In this document: positions 24,753 to 33,905 of the stretch, in pieces
Layout: each line of letters begins with the position of its first letter
Position numbering within the stretch: position 1 is the first letter of the stretch
Assembly (NCBI RefSeq): GCF_001678845.1
Contig: NZ_MAIQ01000002.1
Span: 1 to 64,000, forward strand
DNA from: Christensenella intestinihominis
Lineage (GTDB): Bacteria > Bacillota > Clostridia > Christensenellales > Christensenellaceae
Direction of reading: 5' to 3'
DNA: 64,000 bases
Position numbers and translations under genes: made by a program
The notes under the pieces: generated by a model
Databases searched by the model: none
Told to the model about the DNA's origin: nothing
Seen by the model: only the letters and a program-made list of their open reading frames with translations

Positions 24753-26210
24753 TCAAATTCGTTTTTTGTATGCGTATGCCACGCCCAGCGCGGCAGCCCC
24801 GACCGCGGCCGCAAGCCACCAGTCCCCAACGGCCGAATAGCCCGCCTTTTCCCGCCGGAACGCAACACTTCCGGCCAGTACCCCGTCCGTATTCGCCCCG
24901 AGGGCCGCCGTGATTTCACCCGTGGGAGATATGATTGCCGTCATTCCCGTATTTCCCGCCTGCACCAGCCACCGTTTCGTTTCCTGCGCGCGCAGCACGG
25001 ACTGTGCAAGGTGCCTTGTGAGCGGAATATCATTTTTGAACCAGGAATCGTTCGTCGCCACGACGAGCAGCTCCGCGCCTTCGGCTGTGGTTTCGGAAGC
25101 GATATCCGGAAAAAGGCTTTCAAAGCAGATCATTACGCCCACCGTGCCGTATTCCGTTTCAAACAGGCCGCGTTCCTTTCCGTCCTCGAAAGAAAAGGCG
25201 CGCTCGTAGCCGTTTTCAAAAAAGGGAACCAGGCGCTGCTTATGGTAAACGTCTGAAATTTCGCCGTCCGGCGTGGTAAGGAATACCGAATTCCTGAGCC
25301 TGAAACCGTGGATGCCGTAAACGCCGGTCAGCACATACGCCCCGGATTCCTCCGCCAGGGCGGCAACCGGCCCGTTTAATTCCGATTCCTCGGCAAAGGA
25401 ACCGTACACCGAATTTTCAGGGAAGATGATAAAATCCGGCTTTTTTTCCGCCGCACGTGCGCCGAGCGAAAGCGCTTTTTCAAACCGTCCGTTTCCTTCG
25501 TCCCGCCAAAAGGGGGCGTTTGTCTGTACCACGGCAACGCTGACATCCGGTTCCTCTTTTACAGCGCCGAGCGAAAGCGCCCCTCCCGCAAAGTTGGCAA
25601 AAAACACCAGCGCCGCCGCCAAAAAATACCGCAGCCTGCCCTTGCCCGCCTTTAAAACGGCCTGCGCGAGCAGCACGTTCACCATGACGATTAAAAATCC
25701 GATAAACAGCACGCCGAACAGCGAGGCCGACTGCGTGACCGGCAGCAGCCGCCACTGGGTAAGCCCGAGGCGGAGGAACGGAAGCCCCAGCACGCCCGCG
25801 CCGAGCAGCCATTCCGCGCCCGTGAAAAGCGCCGCAAAGAGCACGGCGCGCAGCGCGGCCGGGCACTTTAAGAGGGCGCCCGCGGAAAGGGCGGCGGCAA
25901 ATACCGCGCCATGCAAAACCGAAAGGCCGAGCCACGCAAGGACAAGGAGCGCGCCGGAGGCGTCCCCCGCGCGCGCGGAGATGTCAAGGGACAGCATTTG
26001 CGCGTAATAAACGAGCGTGAGGGCCAGCGCGAACGCACAGGCGCAAAGAATCGTCCGCCGCCGCCCGTTCCGGTTTTTAAGCAACACGAAAAACACCGGC
26101 GCGAGCGCCGCCCACAGGAAGGGCGCAAGCGCCGCCGCATCAAAACACAGCGCGCAGAAAATTCCGCACGCCGCACATGCCAGTAGCTCAACCCAACGTC
26201 TCTGCTTCAT
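24753..26210 (-). CDS. lnt: apolipoprotein N-acyltransferase
   Basis: 485 residues. Six or so membrane segments occupy the first 200 residues, then a nitrilase-type domain with the Glu (FIIFPENSVYG), Lys (YHKQRLVPF) and Cys (MICFESLFPD) triad, and a final membrane helix. It would N-acylate the lipid-modified cysteine of lipoproteins. Lnt is typical of Gram-negatives but also occurs in some Firmicutes. The two or three lipoproteins in this window are possible clients. Its ribosome site is weak (GGGTGA). Confidence 0.92.
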   Translation of the reverse strand: MKQRRWVELLACAACGIFCALCFDAAALAPFLWAALAPVFFVLLKNRNGRRRTILCACAFALALTLVYYAQMLSLDISARAGDASGALLVLAWLGLSVLHGAVFAAALSAGALLKCPAALRAVLFAALFTGAEWLLGAGVLGLPFLRLGLTQWRLLPVTQSASLFGVLFIGFLIVMVNVLLAQAVLKAGKGRLRYFLAAALVFFANFAGGALSLGAVKEEPDVSVAVVQTNAPFWRDEGNGRFEKALSLGARAAEKKPDFIIFPENSVYGSFAEESELNGPVAALAEESGAYVLTGVYGIHGFRLRNSVFLTTPDGEISDVYHKQRLVPFFENGYERAFSFEDGKERGLFETEYGTVGVMICFESLFPDIASETTAEGAELLVVATNDSWFKNDIPLTRHLAQSVLRAQETKRWLVQAGNTGMTAIISPTGEITAALGANTDGVLAGSVAFRREKAGYSAVGDWWLAAAVGAAALGVAYAYKKRI

Positions 26211-26246
26211 AAATTTTTCACCCGGGCAAAACCGGGACCGCCTGCG

Positions 26247-27026
26247 TCACGGAGCGATATCCCCCACCCCGTCCAGCACGTATTTGGGACGGTAGGGATA
26301 TTCCTCGATGGTCGCCCGCGTGCTCACGCCGGAAAGCACAAGCACCGTATCGAGGCCCGATTCCAGGCCCGCAATTACATCCGTGTCCATGCGGTCGCCC
26401 ACCATGGCGGCCTCCTGCGCATGCAGGCCGAGCATCTTGATTCCGGTGCGCATCATCAGGGGGTTGGGCTTGCCTACGAAATAAGCCCTTTTCCTGGTGG
26501 CAACCTCTATGGGCGAGATCATCGCCCCGCACGCGGGGAAGATTCCCGTTTCCCCCGGCCCGGTGAGGTCCGGATTGGTGCCGATGAGCTTTGCGCCCGC
26601 GAGCACGAGCTGCACCGCTTTTGAAATATTATCATAATTATAATTATGCGTTTCGCCCACGACCACATATTCAGGGTCTACGTCGTTCATAGTGATGCCC
26701 ACCTCATAGAGGGCGTTGGTGAGGCCCGCTTCCCCGATCACAAACGCGCTCTTTTTACGCGACTGCATTTTCAGGAATTTTGCGGTCGCCAGCGCGCTGG
26801 TGTAAAAATGGCTTTCATCGATATCCAGCCCCAGCCGTCCCAGCTTCTGCTGCAGTTCGCGCGGCGAACGTTCGCTGGAATTCGTAAGGAACAGGAAGGG
26901 CTTTTGCTCGGTATAAAGCCAGTCCACAAACTCCTTAACCCCGGGAAGAAGCCGGTTCCCGTGGTAAATCACGCCGTCCATATCGCATATAAAGCCCTTT
27001 TTCTCACGCAGTTCTTTTAAGTCCAT
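26247..27026 (-). CDS. HAD-IIA family hydrolase (NagD-like sugar phosphatase)
   Basis: 259 residues from the ATG at 27026, with AGGGAGAA upstream. HAD motifs: DMDGVIYHG (residues about 13-21), TNSSERSPREL, a Lys in FVGKPNP and VGDRMDTDV. NagD relatives dephosphorylate small phospho-compounds (UMP, glycerol-1-phosphate, p-nitrophenyl phosphate). It opens the minus-strand run lnt / MBL / DUF3795 / nitroreductase and is divergent from the phasin-like gene. Confidence 0.92.
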   Translation of the reverse strand: MDLKELREKKGFICDMDGVIYHGNRLLPGVKEFVDWLYTEQKPFLFLTNSSERSPRELQQKLGRLGLDIDESHFYTSALATAKFLKMQSRKKSAFVIGEAGLTNALYEVGITMNDVDPEYVVVGETHNYNYDNISKAVQLVLAGAKLIGTNPDLTGPGETGIFPACGAMISPIEVATRKRAYFVGKPNPLMMRTGIKMLGLHAQEAAMVGDRMDTDVIAGLESGLDTVLVLSGVSTRATIEEYPYRPKYVLDGVGDIAP

Positions 27027-27130
27027 GCTGTTTTCTCCCTCGCTTATTCTCTTCATCATAATTATAAATGCTATCCTGCCCGCCTGCAAACTTTTCTTAC
27101 CTATAAACGTTTTTACCGGCTGATTCACAG

Positions 27131-27158
27131 TTTACTTTATTTCCAGATGCGGTATAAT
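27131..27158 (+). promoter_or_regulatory. promoter of the phasin-like / aarF operon
   Basis: TTTACT (27131-27136), 16-base spacer, TATAAT (27153-27158); AAAAGGAGG follows before the ATG. Confidence 0.7.
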
Positions 27159-27189
27159 AAGATTAAAGAAGGAAAAGGAGGCTATTTTA

Positions 27190-27501
27190 ATGGCTAATAT
27201 TATAGAAGACAGCATCAATTTCGGCATGGGCCTGTTTGCTTATTCCCGTGAAAAAATTGAAGATTTGGTGGAAAAGATGGTTGCCAAGGGCGAGGTACAG
27301 CGCAAGGACGCGCAGAGCTTTGCCAACGACCTGATTAAAAAGGGCGAGGTGCAGCGCGAGGAAATTTCCCGCATGGTGAAGGACGAAGTCCGTACGACGC
27401 TTCAGGACGTTGGCCTTACGGCGGACGCGCGCGTCACCAAGGACGATATCCGCGAGATCATCAAGGAAGAGCTTGCGGCTGCAAAAGCGGACGAAAAGTA
27501 A
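27190..27501 (+). CDS. phasin-like small amphipathic protein
   Basis: 103 residues, mostly helical and highly charged, with an internal repeat VEKMVAKGEVQRKDAQ / NDLIKKGEVQREEIS. It resembles the small phasin-superfamily proteins that precede aarF/ubiB in Clostridia. No polyhydroxyalkanoate genes are visible, so a granule role is unsupported; it may be a regulator or partner of the AarF kinase that follows. Strong ribosome site AAAAGGAGG. Confidence 0.75.
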   Translation: MANIIEDSINFGMGLFAYSREKIEDLVEKMVAKGEVQRKDAQSFANDLIKKGEVQREEISRMVKDEVRTTLQDVGLTADARVTKDDIREIIKEELAAAKADEK

Positions 27502-27609
27502 GCCCCCGCTCTTAATAACAGCGCGGCCCGGCAGGCCGCGGTATTTTGTATTGCCTTAAGGAGGGAAAGGGTTATCGCTTCCAGGAATTTACAACGGTAT
27601 CGGGAAATA

Positions 27610-29256
27610 TTGTCCGCCTTCAACAGGAACGGGCTCGGTTTTTTGTTTGTAAAATCTACCCTTTCCAAAAATCCGCAAAAGATTTTTGAACAGGAGCAGA
27701 AGCACAATATGCCGTCCGTCGGCGAGCGTATTCGCAAAATGTGCGAGGAGCTTGGCCCCACCTTTGTGAAGCTCGGGCAAATCCTTTCCACGCGCACGGA
27801 TATTGTGACGGAAAACGTGGCAAAGCAGCTGCGGAAGCTCCAGGATTCCGTGACGCCTTTTTCTTATGAGGAAGCGCGCGTGGTGATTGAAACGGAACTC
27901 GGCGATACGGTCGGCAAGCTGTTTGCCGAATTCGACCCCACACCCGTCGCATCCGCCTCTATGTCGCAGGTATACCGCGCAAGGCTTTTTTCCGGCCCGG
28001 AGGTTGCCGTTAAGGTCCAGCGCCCGCATATTCGTGAGAATATTGAGACCGACCTCGGCATTTTGGAAAGGCTGGCGCGGCTCGTGGATAAATATTCCAA
28101 ATATGGGCAATTATACGATTTCTCGGGCATGGTTGCGGAATTCCGCCGTGTGATGGAACAGGAAATCGATTTCACAAAGGAAGGCGAAAATACCGACTTT
28201 TTCCGGGAAAGCGTGAAGGAACAGCGGCATATCCGCGTACCCAAAATACGCTGGGTCTACACCACGCCCAAGGTTCTTACGATGGATTTTGTCGACGGGA
28301 TAAAAATCAACGACATTCCTTCGCTTGCGGCGTCCGGGGCGGACCTGGCGCAGATTGCATATGATTTTACGAACTCGCTGATTACGCAGATTCTCCAGAA
28401 CGGCGTGTTCCACGCCGATCCCCATCCCGGCAACGTATTTGTAACGGATGGGAAATACGTGGAATTTATCGACCTTGGCATGGTGGGTACGATTAACGGC
28501 CGCTTCCGGCGCGACCTCAACGATTTTGTGCTCGGCATTGCCACGCGCAACACGCTCAAAATTGCACAGAGCATCACGGAAATGGACGCGGCGGACGCCG
28601 ACGTCAACATGGATGCGTTTGAAAAATCCCTCGAGGTTCTCCTCGACGAATATCTTTACGTGCCCCTTGCCGACGTGAATATCGCAAAGGTGTTTTCCAG
28701 CGTATTTTCTTTGGCGGGGAAATACAAGATGAAAATCCCGCGCGAATTTACGCTTGTGGCCAAGAGCCTCGGCACGGCGCAGGTGATTATCGAGCAGCTT
28801 GACCCGTCCGTCAATATTTTAAAGCTCGCGGAAAAGACCGTGCGCAGTCTCCTTGCAAACCGGTATAAGACAACGGAATTCAAAAACGAGGCGCAGTCCT
28901 ACGCGCTCGATTGGATTGACGTAACCAAAAGGGTGCCGTCCGCCCTGCTCACGTTCCTGCACAAGCTGAAAAAGAACGATTATTCCCTCGAGCTTAAGGT
29001 GCGCGACCTTGAGCGCATGGAAAAAAATATCGAACGGATGTTTAACCGGATTTCGTTTGCGGTTGTTTTGCTGGCGGTATGTATTGTGATGGCGGGCGTG
29101 ATTATCAGCGCGGGCTATTCAAATTTCGGGAAAACCGATGTGGATATTATGAGCCTGAGCACCCTTGCGATTGTCGTCGGGCTTTTGATCTCCGTCATTA
29201 TTGTCATTGGGATTATTGTTTCCATTGTGCGGTCTGACCGGGAAAAGCGCAAATAG
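27610..29256 (+). CDS. AarF/ABC1/UbiB-family atypical kinase
   Basis: 548 residues from the first canonical start, TTG at 27610. The family motifs are KxGQ (FVKLGQILSTRTD), the Ala-rich loop ASASMSQVYRA, VAVKVQRP, GVFHADPHPGNVFV and EFIDLGMVG. Two membrane helices lie at the end (about 485-540). In ubiquinone makers it supports Q biosynthesis; here that cannot be the role and a membrane-lipid function is likely. The true start is probably upstream: AAGGAGGG at 27558 precedes codons at 27571-27609 that read SRNLQRYREIL, a typical AarF N-terminus, but no ATG/GTG/TTG is in frame there. Confidence 0.9.
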   Translation: MSAFNRNGLGFLFVKSTLSKNPQKIFEQEQKHNMPSVGERIRKMCEELGPTFVKLGQILSTRTDIVTENVAKQLRKLQDSVTPFSYEEARVVIETELGDTVGKLFAEFDPTPVASASMSQVYRARLFSGPEVAVKVQRPHIRENIETDLGILERLARLVDKYSKYGQLYDFSGMVAEFRRVMEQEIDFTKEGENTDFFRESVKEQRHIRVPKIRWVYTTPKVLTMDFVDGIKINDIPSLAASGADLAQIAYDFTNSLITQILQNGVFHADPHPGNVFVTDGKYVEFIDLGMVGTINGRFRRDLNDFVLGIATRNTLKIAQSITEMDAADADVNMDAFEKSLEVLLDEYLYVPLADVNIAKVFSSVFSLAGKYKMKIPREFTLVAKSLGTAQVIIEQLDPSVNILKLAEKTVRSLLANRYKTTEFKNEAQSYALDWIDVTKRVPSALLTFLHKLKKNDYSLELKVRDLERMEKNIERMFNRISFAVVLLAVCIVMAGVIISAGYSNFGKTDVDIMSLSTLAIVVGLLISVIIVIGIIVSIVRSDREKRK

Positions 29257-29264
29257 GATACAGT

Positions 29265-29969
29265 TCAGCCGAGCGTCTGCCCGAGCCACTCTTTAAGCGC
29301 GCGCAGTTCGCCGGGCGTATAGAAATAATGCTCCGCCCCCTCGACAATTTGCAGGCCGCATGAAAATTTTTCCGCAAAGCCGAGTATCGTATCCGGCTCG
29401 CACATGGTATCTTTACCGCCGTACAGAATGTAAGTCGAAGCATCCCATCGGGCGATCGGATGCTTTTTCATATAACAGTAATCATCCCAATACAGGTCCT
29501 GCCCAACGGGCGTGTGAACCGCCCGTTCTTTTTCGAGCCGCTCTGCGGTTACGCCAAAGGCCGCCATCATATTTTCGACAGTCCGCTCCATGTCAACGAC
29601 CGGCGAAAGGAACCAAGCCGTTTCAAACGGTTCGTCCGGGCAGGAAGCCAGACTGAAATAGGCGCCGATGCTGTTCGCAAACAGGCTGATACGGCTCCAT
29701 TTTTGCTTCGCATAGCGTATGACCGCGCGTAAATCCTCCGTGCAGTACCGGAATTGAAACGGCAGCTTCCCGTCGTTCCTGTCCCCGTGCCCGGGCAGGT
29801 CAAAACTCAGCACCTGGTATCCCTTCGGCAACGCAATTTCGGCAAGTATTTTAATCGGGACGTCCTCTTTGTTCGACATATTCCCGTGAACCGCAACAAT
29901 AAGCCGCCCGGCCGGTTTCCCCCATAAAACGGAAGGGATGCGGCCGATTTCAAACCGTTCCTTTTTCAT
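29265..29969 (-). CDS. alpha/beta-hydrolase fold protein
   Basis: 234 residues. Nucleophile elbow ANSIG, an oxyanion region VAVHGNMSN, the acid in YGGKDTMCEPD and the base in EGAEHYFY complete the triad. GHGDR is the post-strand-4 motif. It is probably an esterase or acyl hydrolase of unknown substrate. Convergent with aarF, 8 bases apart, so the two may share 3' ends. It stands alone on the minus strand. Confidence 0.85.
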   Translation of the reverse strand: MKKERFEIGRIPSVLWGKPAGRLIVAVHGNMSNKEDVPIKILAEIALPKGYQVLSFDLPGHGDRNDGKLPFQFRYCTEDLRAVIRYAKQKWSRISLFANSIGAYFSLASCPDEPFETAWFLSPVVDMERTVENMMAAFGVTAERLEKERAVHTPVGQDLYWDDYCYMKKHPIARWDASTYILYGGKDTMCEPDTILGFAEKFSCGLQIVEGAEHYFYTPGELRALKEWLGQTLG

Positions 29970-30053
29970 AGCCTTTTTCCCGTCTCATTTACTGACAGGA
30001 ACCATTATACCACAAAACCCGGGGCAGGCGGAAAGGGCGCATGCCGTTTTTGC

Positions 30054-30455
30054 TTAACCGAACGCGCCCATGAAATTTGCAAAGGGCTTAATGATATCTG
30101 TAAGCGCCTTGATGCTCTCGTTCAGCGTATCGAAACGAATGGTGGAAATTCCCTCGATTGCCTTGTTAAGCGCGTCGAAATCAATATCGTCGAGCCGGTC
30201 TATTTCCTTTGCGGCGGCATCCGTCATGCCGGTGATGGAGGTAAGCATGGCCGGTAGCTCTTTTGTGGCGGCGGAAAGCGCCCCGTTCATGGCCACCAGC
30301 CCGATGGCAAAAATCACGACGAACACAATCAGCACGACCGTATGCACGCGCGACGAGCGCAGTGTTTTCCTGCTGTGCTCCACCTGCTCGGCAAGCAGCG
30401 CCTCGATCCTGTCCATTTGCGTTTGTTCCCGCGCTTCCTTTTTTTCCTCGTCCAT
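30054..30455 (-). CDS. hypothetical single-pass membrane protein
   Basis: 133 residues from the ATG at 30455 with GGGAGGGG upstream. A charged cytoplasmic N-terminus (DEEKKEAREQTQMDRIEALLAEQ) leads to one membrane helix (about 41-62), then an amphipathic helical tail with a heptad-like repeat (FDALNKAIEGISTIRFDTLNESI, in two halves). No family recognised. It follows the M20 peptidase gene by 13 bases and is probably co-expressed with it. Confidence 0.7.
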   Translation of the reverse strand: MDEEKKEAREQTQMDRIEALLAEQVEHSRKTLRSSRVHTVVLIVFVVIFAIGLVAMNGALSAATKELPAMLTSITGMTDAAAKEIDRLDDIDFDALNKAIEGISTIRFDTLNESIKALTDIIKPFANFMGAFG

Positions 30456-30468
30456 ATAACCCCTCCCG

Positions 30469-31911
30469 TTATTTTTCCGGCCCGCAGGTCGTGCGGACCA
30501 GGTGTTTATAAAACGCAATGCCCCGCCCGAGCGATTCGACGCTTAACCGTTCGTTCGCCGCATGCACGGTGCCAAGGTCGTCCCTGATGGACAGGAAGGG
30601 CACAAAGCGGAACACATTGTCGCAGATATTATAGTAATGCCGCGAATCCGTAGCCGCGACCACCGGGTACGGCGCCACGGCAAGCTCAGGAAACGCGTCC
30701 GCCACCGCCCGGGCCACGCCTTTGTATTCGTCCGTATCCACGCTGGAAACGGGAGACGGCGGGTAATAGTAAATCACGTCCTGCGCCGCTTCGGGCGCAA
30801 CCTTCTTCACATGCGCGAGCACATCCCGGTCCGTCTCGCCCGGCACGACGCGGATGTTAAACACGGCGCTTGCGCTGCCTGCGAGCACATTCGGCGCGTT
30901 GGAGCCAGAAAGCTGCGTCGGGGCGAAGGTGGTGCGGATGAGCGCCGCCGACGCGGGAATTTTGCACAATATGCTTTTCAGCAGGCCGCCGAACAGCCAT
31001 TTGTTGGCAAAAAAGAATTTAAACGCGCCGCCCATGTGCGGGGTCAGCGTTTTAAACATATGCTCCGCCGCGTAATTGAAGCTGCCCTTCATCTGGTGCT
31101 TCTCCACGGCCGTAACCGCTTTTGCGACGCCGCCCGCCGCCGTCCGGCGCGGAGGCATGGACGCGTGTCCTCCCTTGCCTTTTGCGGTGAGCCGGAGGTT
31201 CATGACGCCCTTTTCACAAATGCCGATGAGCGCAATATCGCGCTTCACGCCCATCATTTTCCCATCCTGGATTGCGCCGCCTTCATCGAGTATGAAGCTG
31301 AGGCGCACGCCCCGGCGCTCCAGTTCCTCGCTAATGAGTTTCGCGCCGAAATCCCCCATGGGCTCTTCGTCGCTGCCGAACAGCAGGTATACGCTGCGCT
31401 TCGGCGTAAAGCCCTCGCCGAGCAGCGCTTCCACGCTTTCGAGCACGGCGATGAGCTGCCCTTTCATATCGAGCGCGCCCCTGCCGTATACATAGCCGTC
31501 CCGGATAACGCCGCCAAACGGCGGATCGTCCCACTCGTCCTCGTTTACGGGAACCACGTCCATATGGGCGAGAAGCCCCGCGGGCAGCAGGCTTTCATCC
31601 GTTCCCTGCCAGTGGTAAATGAGGCACTTCCTGTCCGTCACTTCCCGCGCCAGCGTTTTATGCACCAGCGGATACGCCTGCTCCAGGTATGCGTGCAGCT
31701 CGTCAAATTTTGAATAGTCCATTTTGGAGCGGTCAAAATCCGACACGGTGGGAATGCGGATCGCGCCCGCAAGGCGCCCTGCCGCGCCCGCCGCGTCCAC
31801 CTGTTCGTCCACCGGTGCCCACCGCTCCTGCGGCGGCTTCTTCGAGGCGGCGATCAAGAACAAAACCAGCAGAAAAACCGCCGCCGCAATCAATATGATA
31901 ATACCGACCAT
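30469..31911 (-). CDS. M20-family metallopeptidase with N-terminal membrane anchor
   Basis: 480 residues. One membrane helix at residues 3-22 is followed by an M20 fold: LLAHMDVVPV, GRGALDMKGQL, FGSDEEPMGDFG (general base Glu), and a late His. The family includes carboxypeptidase S/PM20D1-like enzymes that hydrolyse N-acyl amino acids or dipeptides. AAGGAGGG precedes the ATG. It lies directly after two membrane-protein genes that look like a transporter pair, so import plus hydrolysis of a peptide-like compound is plausible. Confidence 0.88.
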   Translation of the reverse strand: MVGIIILIAAAVFLLVLFLIAASKKPPQERWAPVDEQVDAAGAAGRLAGAIRIPTVSDFDRSKMDYSKFDELHAYLEQAYPLVHKTLAREVTDRKCLIYHWQGTDESLLPAGLLAHMDVVPVNEDEWDDPPFGGVIRDGYVYGRGALDMKGQLIAVLESVEALLGEGFTPKRSVYLLFGSDEEPMGDFGAKLISEELERRGVRLSFILDEGGAIQDGKMMGVKRDIALIGICEKGVMNLRLTAKGKGGHASMPPRRTAAGGVAKAVTAVEKHQMKGSFNYAAEHMFKTLTPHMGGAFKFFFANKWLFGGLLKSILCKIPASAALIRTTFAPTQLSGSNAPNVLAGSASAVFNIRVVPGETDRDVLAHVKKVAPEAAQDVIYYYPPSPVSSVDTDEYKGVARAVADAFPELAVAPYPVVAATDSRHYYNICDNVFRFVPFLSIRDDLGTVHAANERLSVESLGRGIAFYKHLVRTTCGPEK

Positions 31912-31921
31912 TGCGCCCTCC

Positions 31922-32584
31922 TTAGACCCACTGTTTTTTATACATCAGCCGCGCGCACACAATGGAGACAAGGCTTGCCACCGGTACGAACACCGCGCGG
32001 ATGCTGTCGTCCCGGATGACAAAGATGAACAGGAGTGTCATCAGGAGCAGCGGCACGATGGAAAGCTTCCAGCTCTTGGAAATGAACACCACCCCGAGCG
32101 CCCCGAAAATCGAAGGCAGGATATATTCCGAAATCGGCGCGAGCGTTGTAATCATGAAATCCTTGAACGGCAGGATCAGCAGCACCCCGACCCCGACGAT
32201 GACCGTCGTGACAATCGTGGAAACGGCGATGGAAATCGTGGAGATGACCTCGCCTTCCCTGGTATTTACATTGGTTTTCGTTACCTCGAGCGCGTTCACC
32301 GCGCACGGGAGCTTCATGTTGGAGATATTCCCCGTGATAAACGCAAGATAGGTTCCGCCGCTGCCGATGAGGGGGGAATAATTCAGCACCTCGATCACGC
32401 CGATGGGAAGATAGATCATGCCTACGGCCAGCATGCCCGACAAAATCCAGTCGCCCTGCGGCCATACGCCCGACTGCATACACAGCAGGATGGGAACCAT
32501 CAGCAGGAGAATTACGATGATAATCATGGAGATGCGCCCGGTGCGGTGCACGCGGTCCATATAATCCATACTATTATTTTTCAT
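31922..32584 (-). CDS. polytopic membrane protein, partner of the DUF5058 protein
   Basis: 220 residues with six or seven membrane segments and little else: a short charged N-terminus, GSGGTYLAFITGNISNMKLP and a soluble-looking NALEVTKTNVNTREGEVIST loop. I do not recognise a named family. The GSGGTYLAFITGN segment looks like a conserved intramembrane motif. Placed between the DUF5058 and M20 genes with short spacers (15 and 10 bases). A two-subunit transporter with its neighbour is the simplest reading. Confidence 0.75.
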   Translation of the reverse strand: MKNNSMDYMDRVHRTGRISMIIIVILLLMVPILLCMQSGVWPQGDWILSGMLAVGMIYLPIGVIEVLNYSPLIGSGGTYLAFITGNISNMKLPCAVNALEVTKTNVNTREGEVISTISIAVSTIVTTVIVGVGVLLILPFKDFMITTLAPISEYILPSIFGALGVVFISKSWKLSIVPLLLMTLLFIFVIRDDSIRAVFVPVASLVSIVCARLMYKKQWV

Positions 32585-32599
32585 TGCCGTTTCCCCCTT

Positions 32600-33286
32600 T
32601 CACGAAGTCGCAAGCACAAAGGCGACCGCAAGCGACCCGATCATACTGATGGGAAGCGCGAAGCCTTCCAGCCATTTGACCTTCCCCTTTTTCACAAGCA
32701 GGCCGCACACGCCCATGACCGCGGCGGAAACGCACAGTGTGATGAGGAAGATACCGCCCTTTGCGATCTGCTGTCCGCCGATCGTCCCCACGAGGCCCAT
32801 GAAAATTGCCGTCACCAGGAGGTCCGCCCATTTTTCGTCCTTCCGTTTCAGCTTCTCGAGGCCGTTTTCATATTTCCGCAGGAAAAAGATACAGAAGATG
32901 GGGCCGCTTATGATGCTGAGCGTCATGACCCACGCCGCCGTATTGAACGCCGCGGGGTCGAGCGTCCCCGCCGCGCTGACCGCCCCTGTGACCGATGCGG
33001 CCGCATCCGCCGCGAACAGTTCATATTGTACGGAACCAATGACGGAAAGCCGTATCCACGGGAGCGCCACGCCAAGGAGCGGAACCATTGCCGCGAGGCC
33101 GATTGCAATGGGAATCGACGGCACAATGGAAAAAATGCCGCTTACGCGCACCGTCTTTTTGATTACGCTTTCCGAAAGGCCGATTTCACGCGCCTGCCGG
33201 AGCGCTTTGCGCAGGAAAACCACCGCAATGATAATTACGGTTGCAATAATGATGGCTGCCATGGTAAATAATAATGGTGTATCCAA
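32600..33286 (-). CDS. DUF5058 family membrane protein
   Basis: 228 residues from a TTG at 33286, which has the full GGAGGTGA site five bases upstream; a GTG three codons earlier overlaps that site and is unlikely. Six or seven membrane segments, with a charged cytoplasmic loop (RKYENGLEKLKRKDEKWAD) and GLVGTIGGQQIAKGG. Function unknown. First gene of the unit that continues with a second membrane protein, the M20 peptidase and a small membrane protein. Confidence 0.75.
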   Translation of the reverse strand: MDTPLLFTMAAIIIATVIIIAVVFLRKALRQAREIGLSESVIKKTVRVSGIFSIVPSIPIAIGLAAMVPLLGVALPWIRLSVIGSVQYELFAADAAASVTGAVSAAGTLDPAAFNTAAWVMTLSIISGPIFCIFFLRKYENGLEKLKRKDEKWADLLVTAIFMGLVGTIGGQQIAKGGIFLITLCVSAAVMGVCGLLVKKGKVKWLEGFALPISMIGSLAVAFVLATS

Positions 33287-33417
33287 TCCCTTCACCTCCG
33301 CATATTTAATTGTAACTTTGGGTAAATCCTATTTTTTATTTTACCACAATCCCCATACTTTGCAAGGAACAACGCCTTTTCATGCTCCGGGCGCGGCAGT
33401 GGGTTTCCCGGCACAGC

Positions 33418-33443
33418 AAAAAACCCCCAAAAAGGGGGTTTTT
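33418..33443. terminator. terminator, active in both directions
   Basis: CCCCC / GGGGG stem with A5 loop, flanked by A6 and T5. On the minus strand it closes the pair of small membrane-protein genes. Confidence 0.85.
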
Positions 33444-33472
33444 ACGCAAATCCGTATCGGCGCCGGATGTGG

Positions 33473-33871
33473 CTAAAACGAAATCCGGGCAGCCTTTCGC
33501 GCGATCGCAGAATGGAAGATCGGCGGAAGCGTGACAATGAAGAAAATAATCCATTCATAGCCGGACGCGCCAATCCCGAAAATAAAGAGAAGCAGGCCGG
33601 CGATCCATGTGACATAGCCCATGATATCGCACATGCGTCCCATTTTTTGGTCGCGCACCGTTAAAAATCCCAGGACAGCCTGGATGAGCGTCAGTACGGC
33701 CAGCACAAAAAACCAGGGCAGGAGGAAGGATACGGCAACACCCGGCTCCTCGTCCATGCCAAAGGGCAATATCCCGGCGGAGAGGATCATGCCCGCCATA
33801 ACAAAAATGAAAGCTGTAAGCACGAGCATAATAACATTCCAGATTTTTAACTGTTTCAGCGAAGCATCCAT
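33473..33871 (-). CDS. small four-helix membrane protein
   Basis: 132 residues from the ATG at 33871 with AGGAGGAAT upstream. Four membrane segments; a short acidic loop FGMDEEPG lies after the first or second. No family recognised. It follows the next small membrane protein gene by 34 bases, and the pair is divergent from a LytTR regulator, so it may be a target of that regulator. Confidence 0.7.
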   Translation of the reverse strand: MDASLKQLKIWNVIMLVLTAFIFVMAGMILSAGILPFGMDEEPGVAVSFLLPWFFVLAVLTLIQAVLGFLTVRDQKMGRMCDIMGYVTWIAGLLLFIFGIGASGYEWIIFFIVTLPPIFHSAIARKAARISF

Positions 33872-33905
33872 ACGCAATTCCTCCTGTTTCCCGTTTCCGG
33901 CAGAC

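Noticed and set aside
27523-27555. GCGGCC/GGCCGC hairpin between the phasin-like and aarF genes as a terminator
   Set aside because: Only six base pairs and a poor T-tract; at most weak attenuation, not listed as a terminator.
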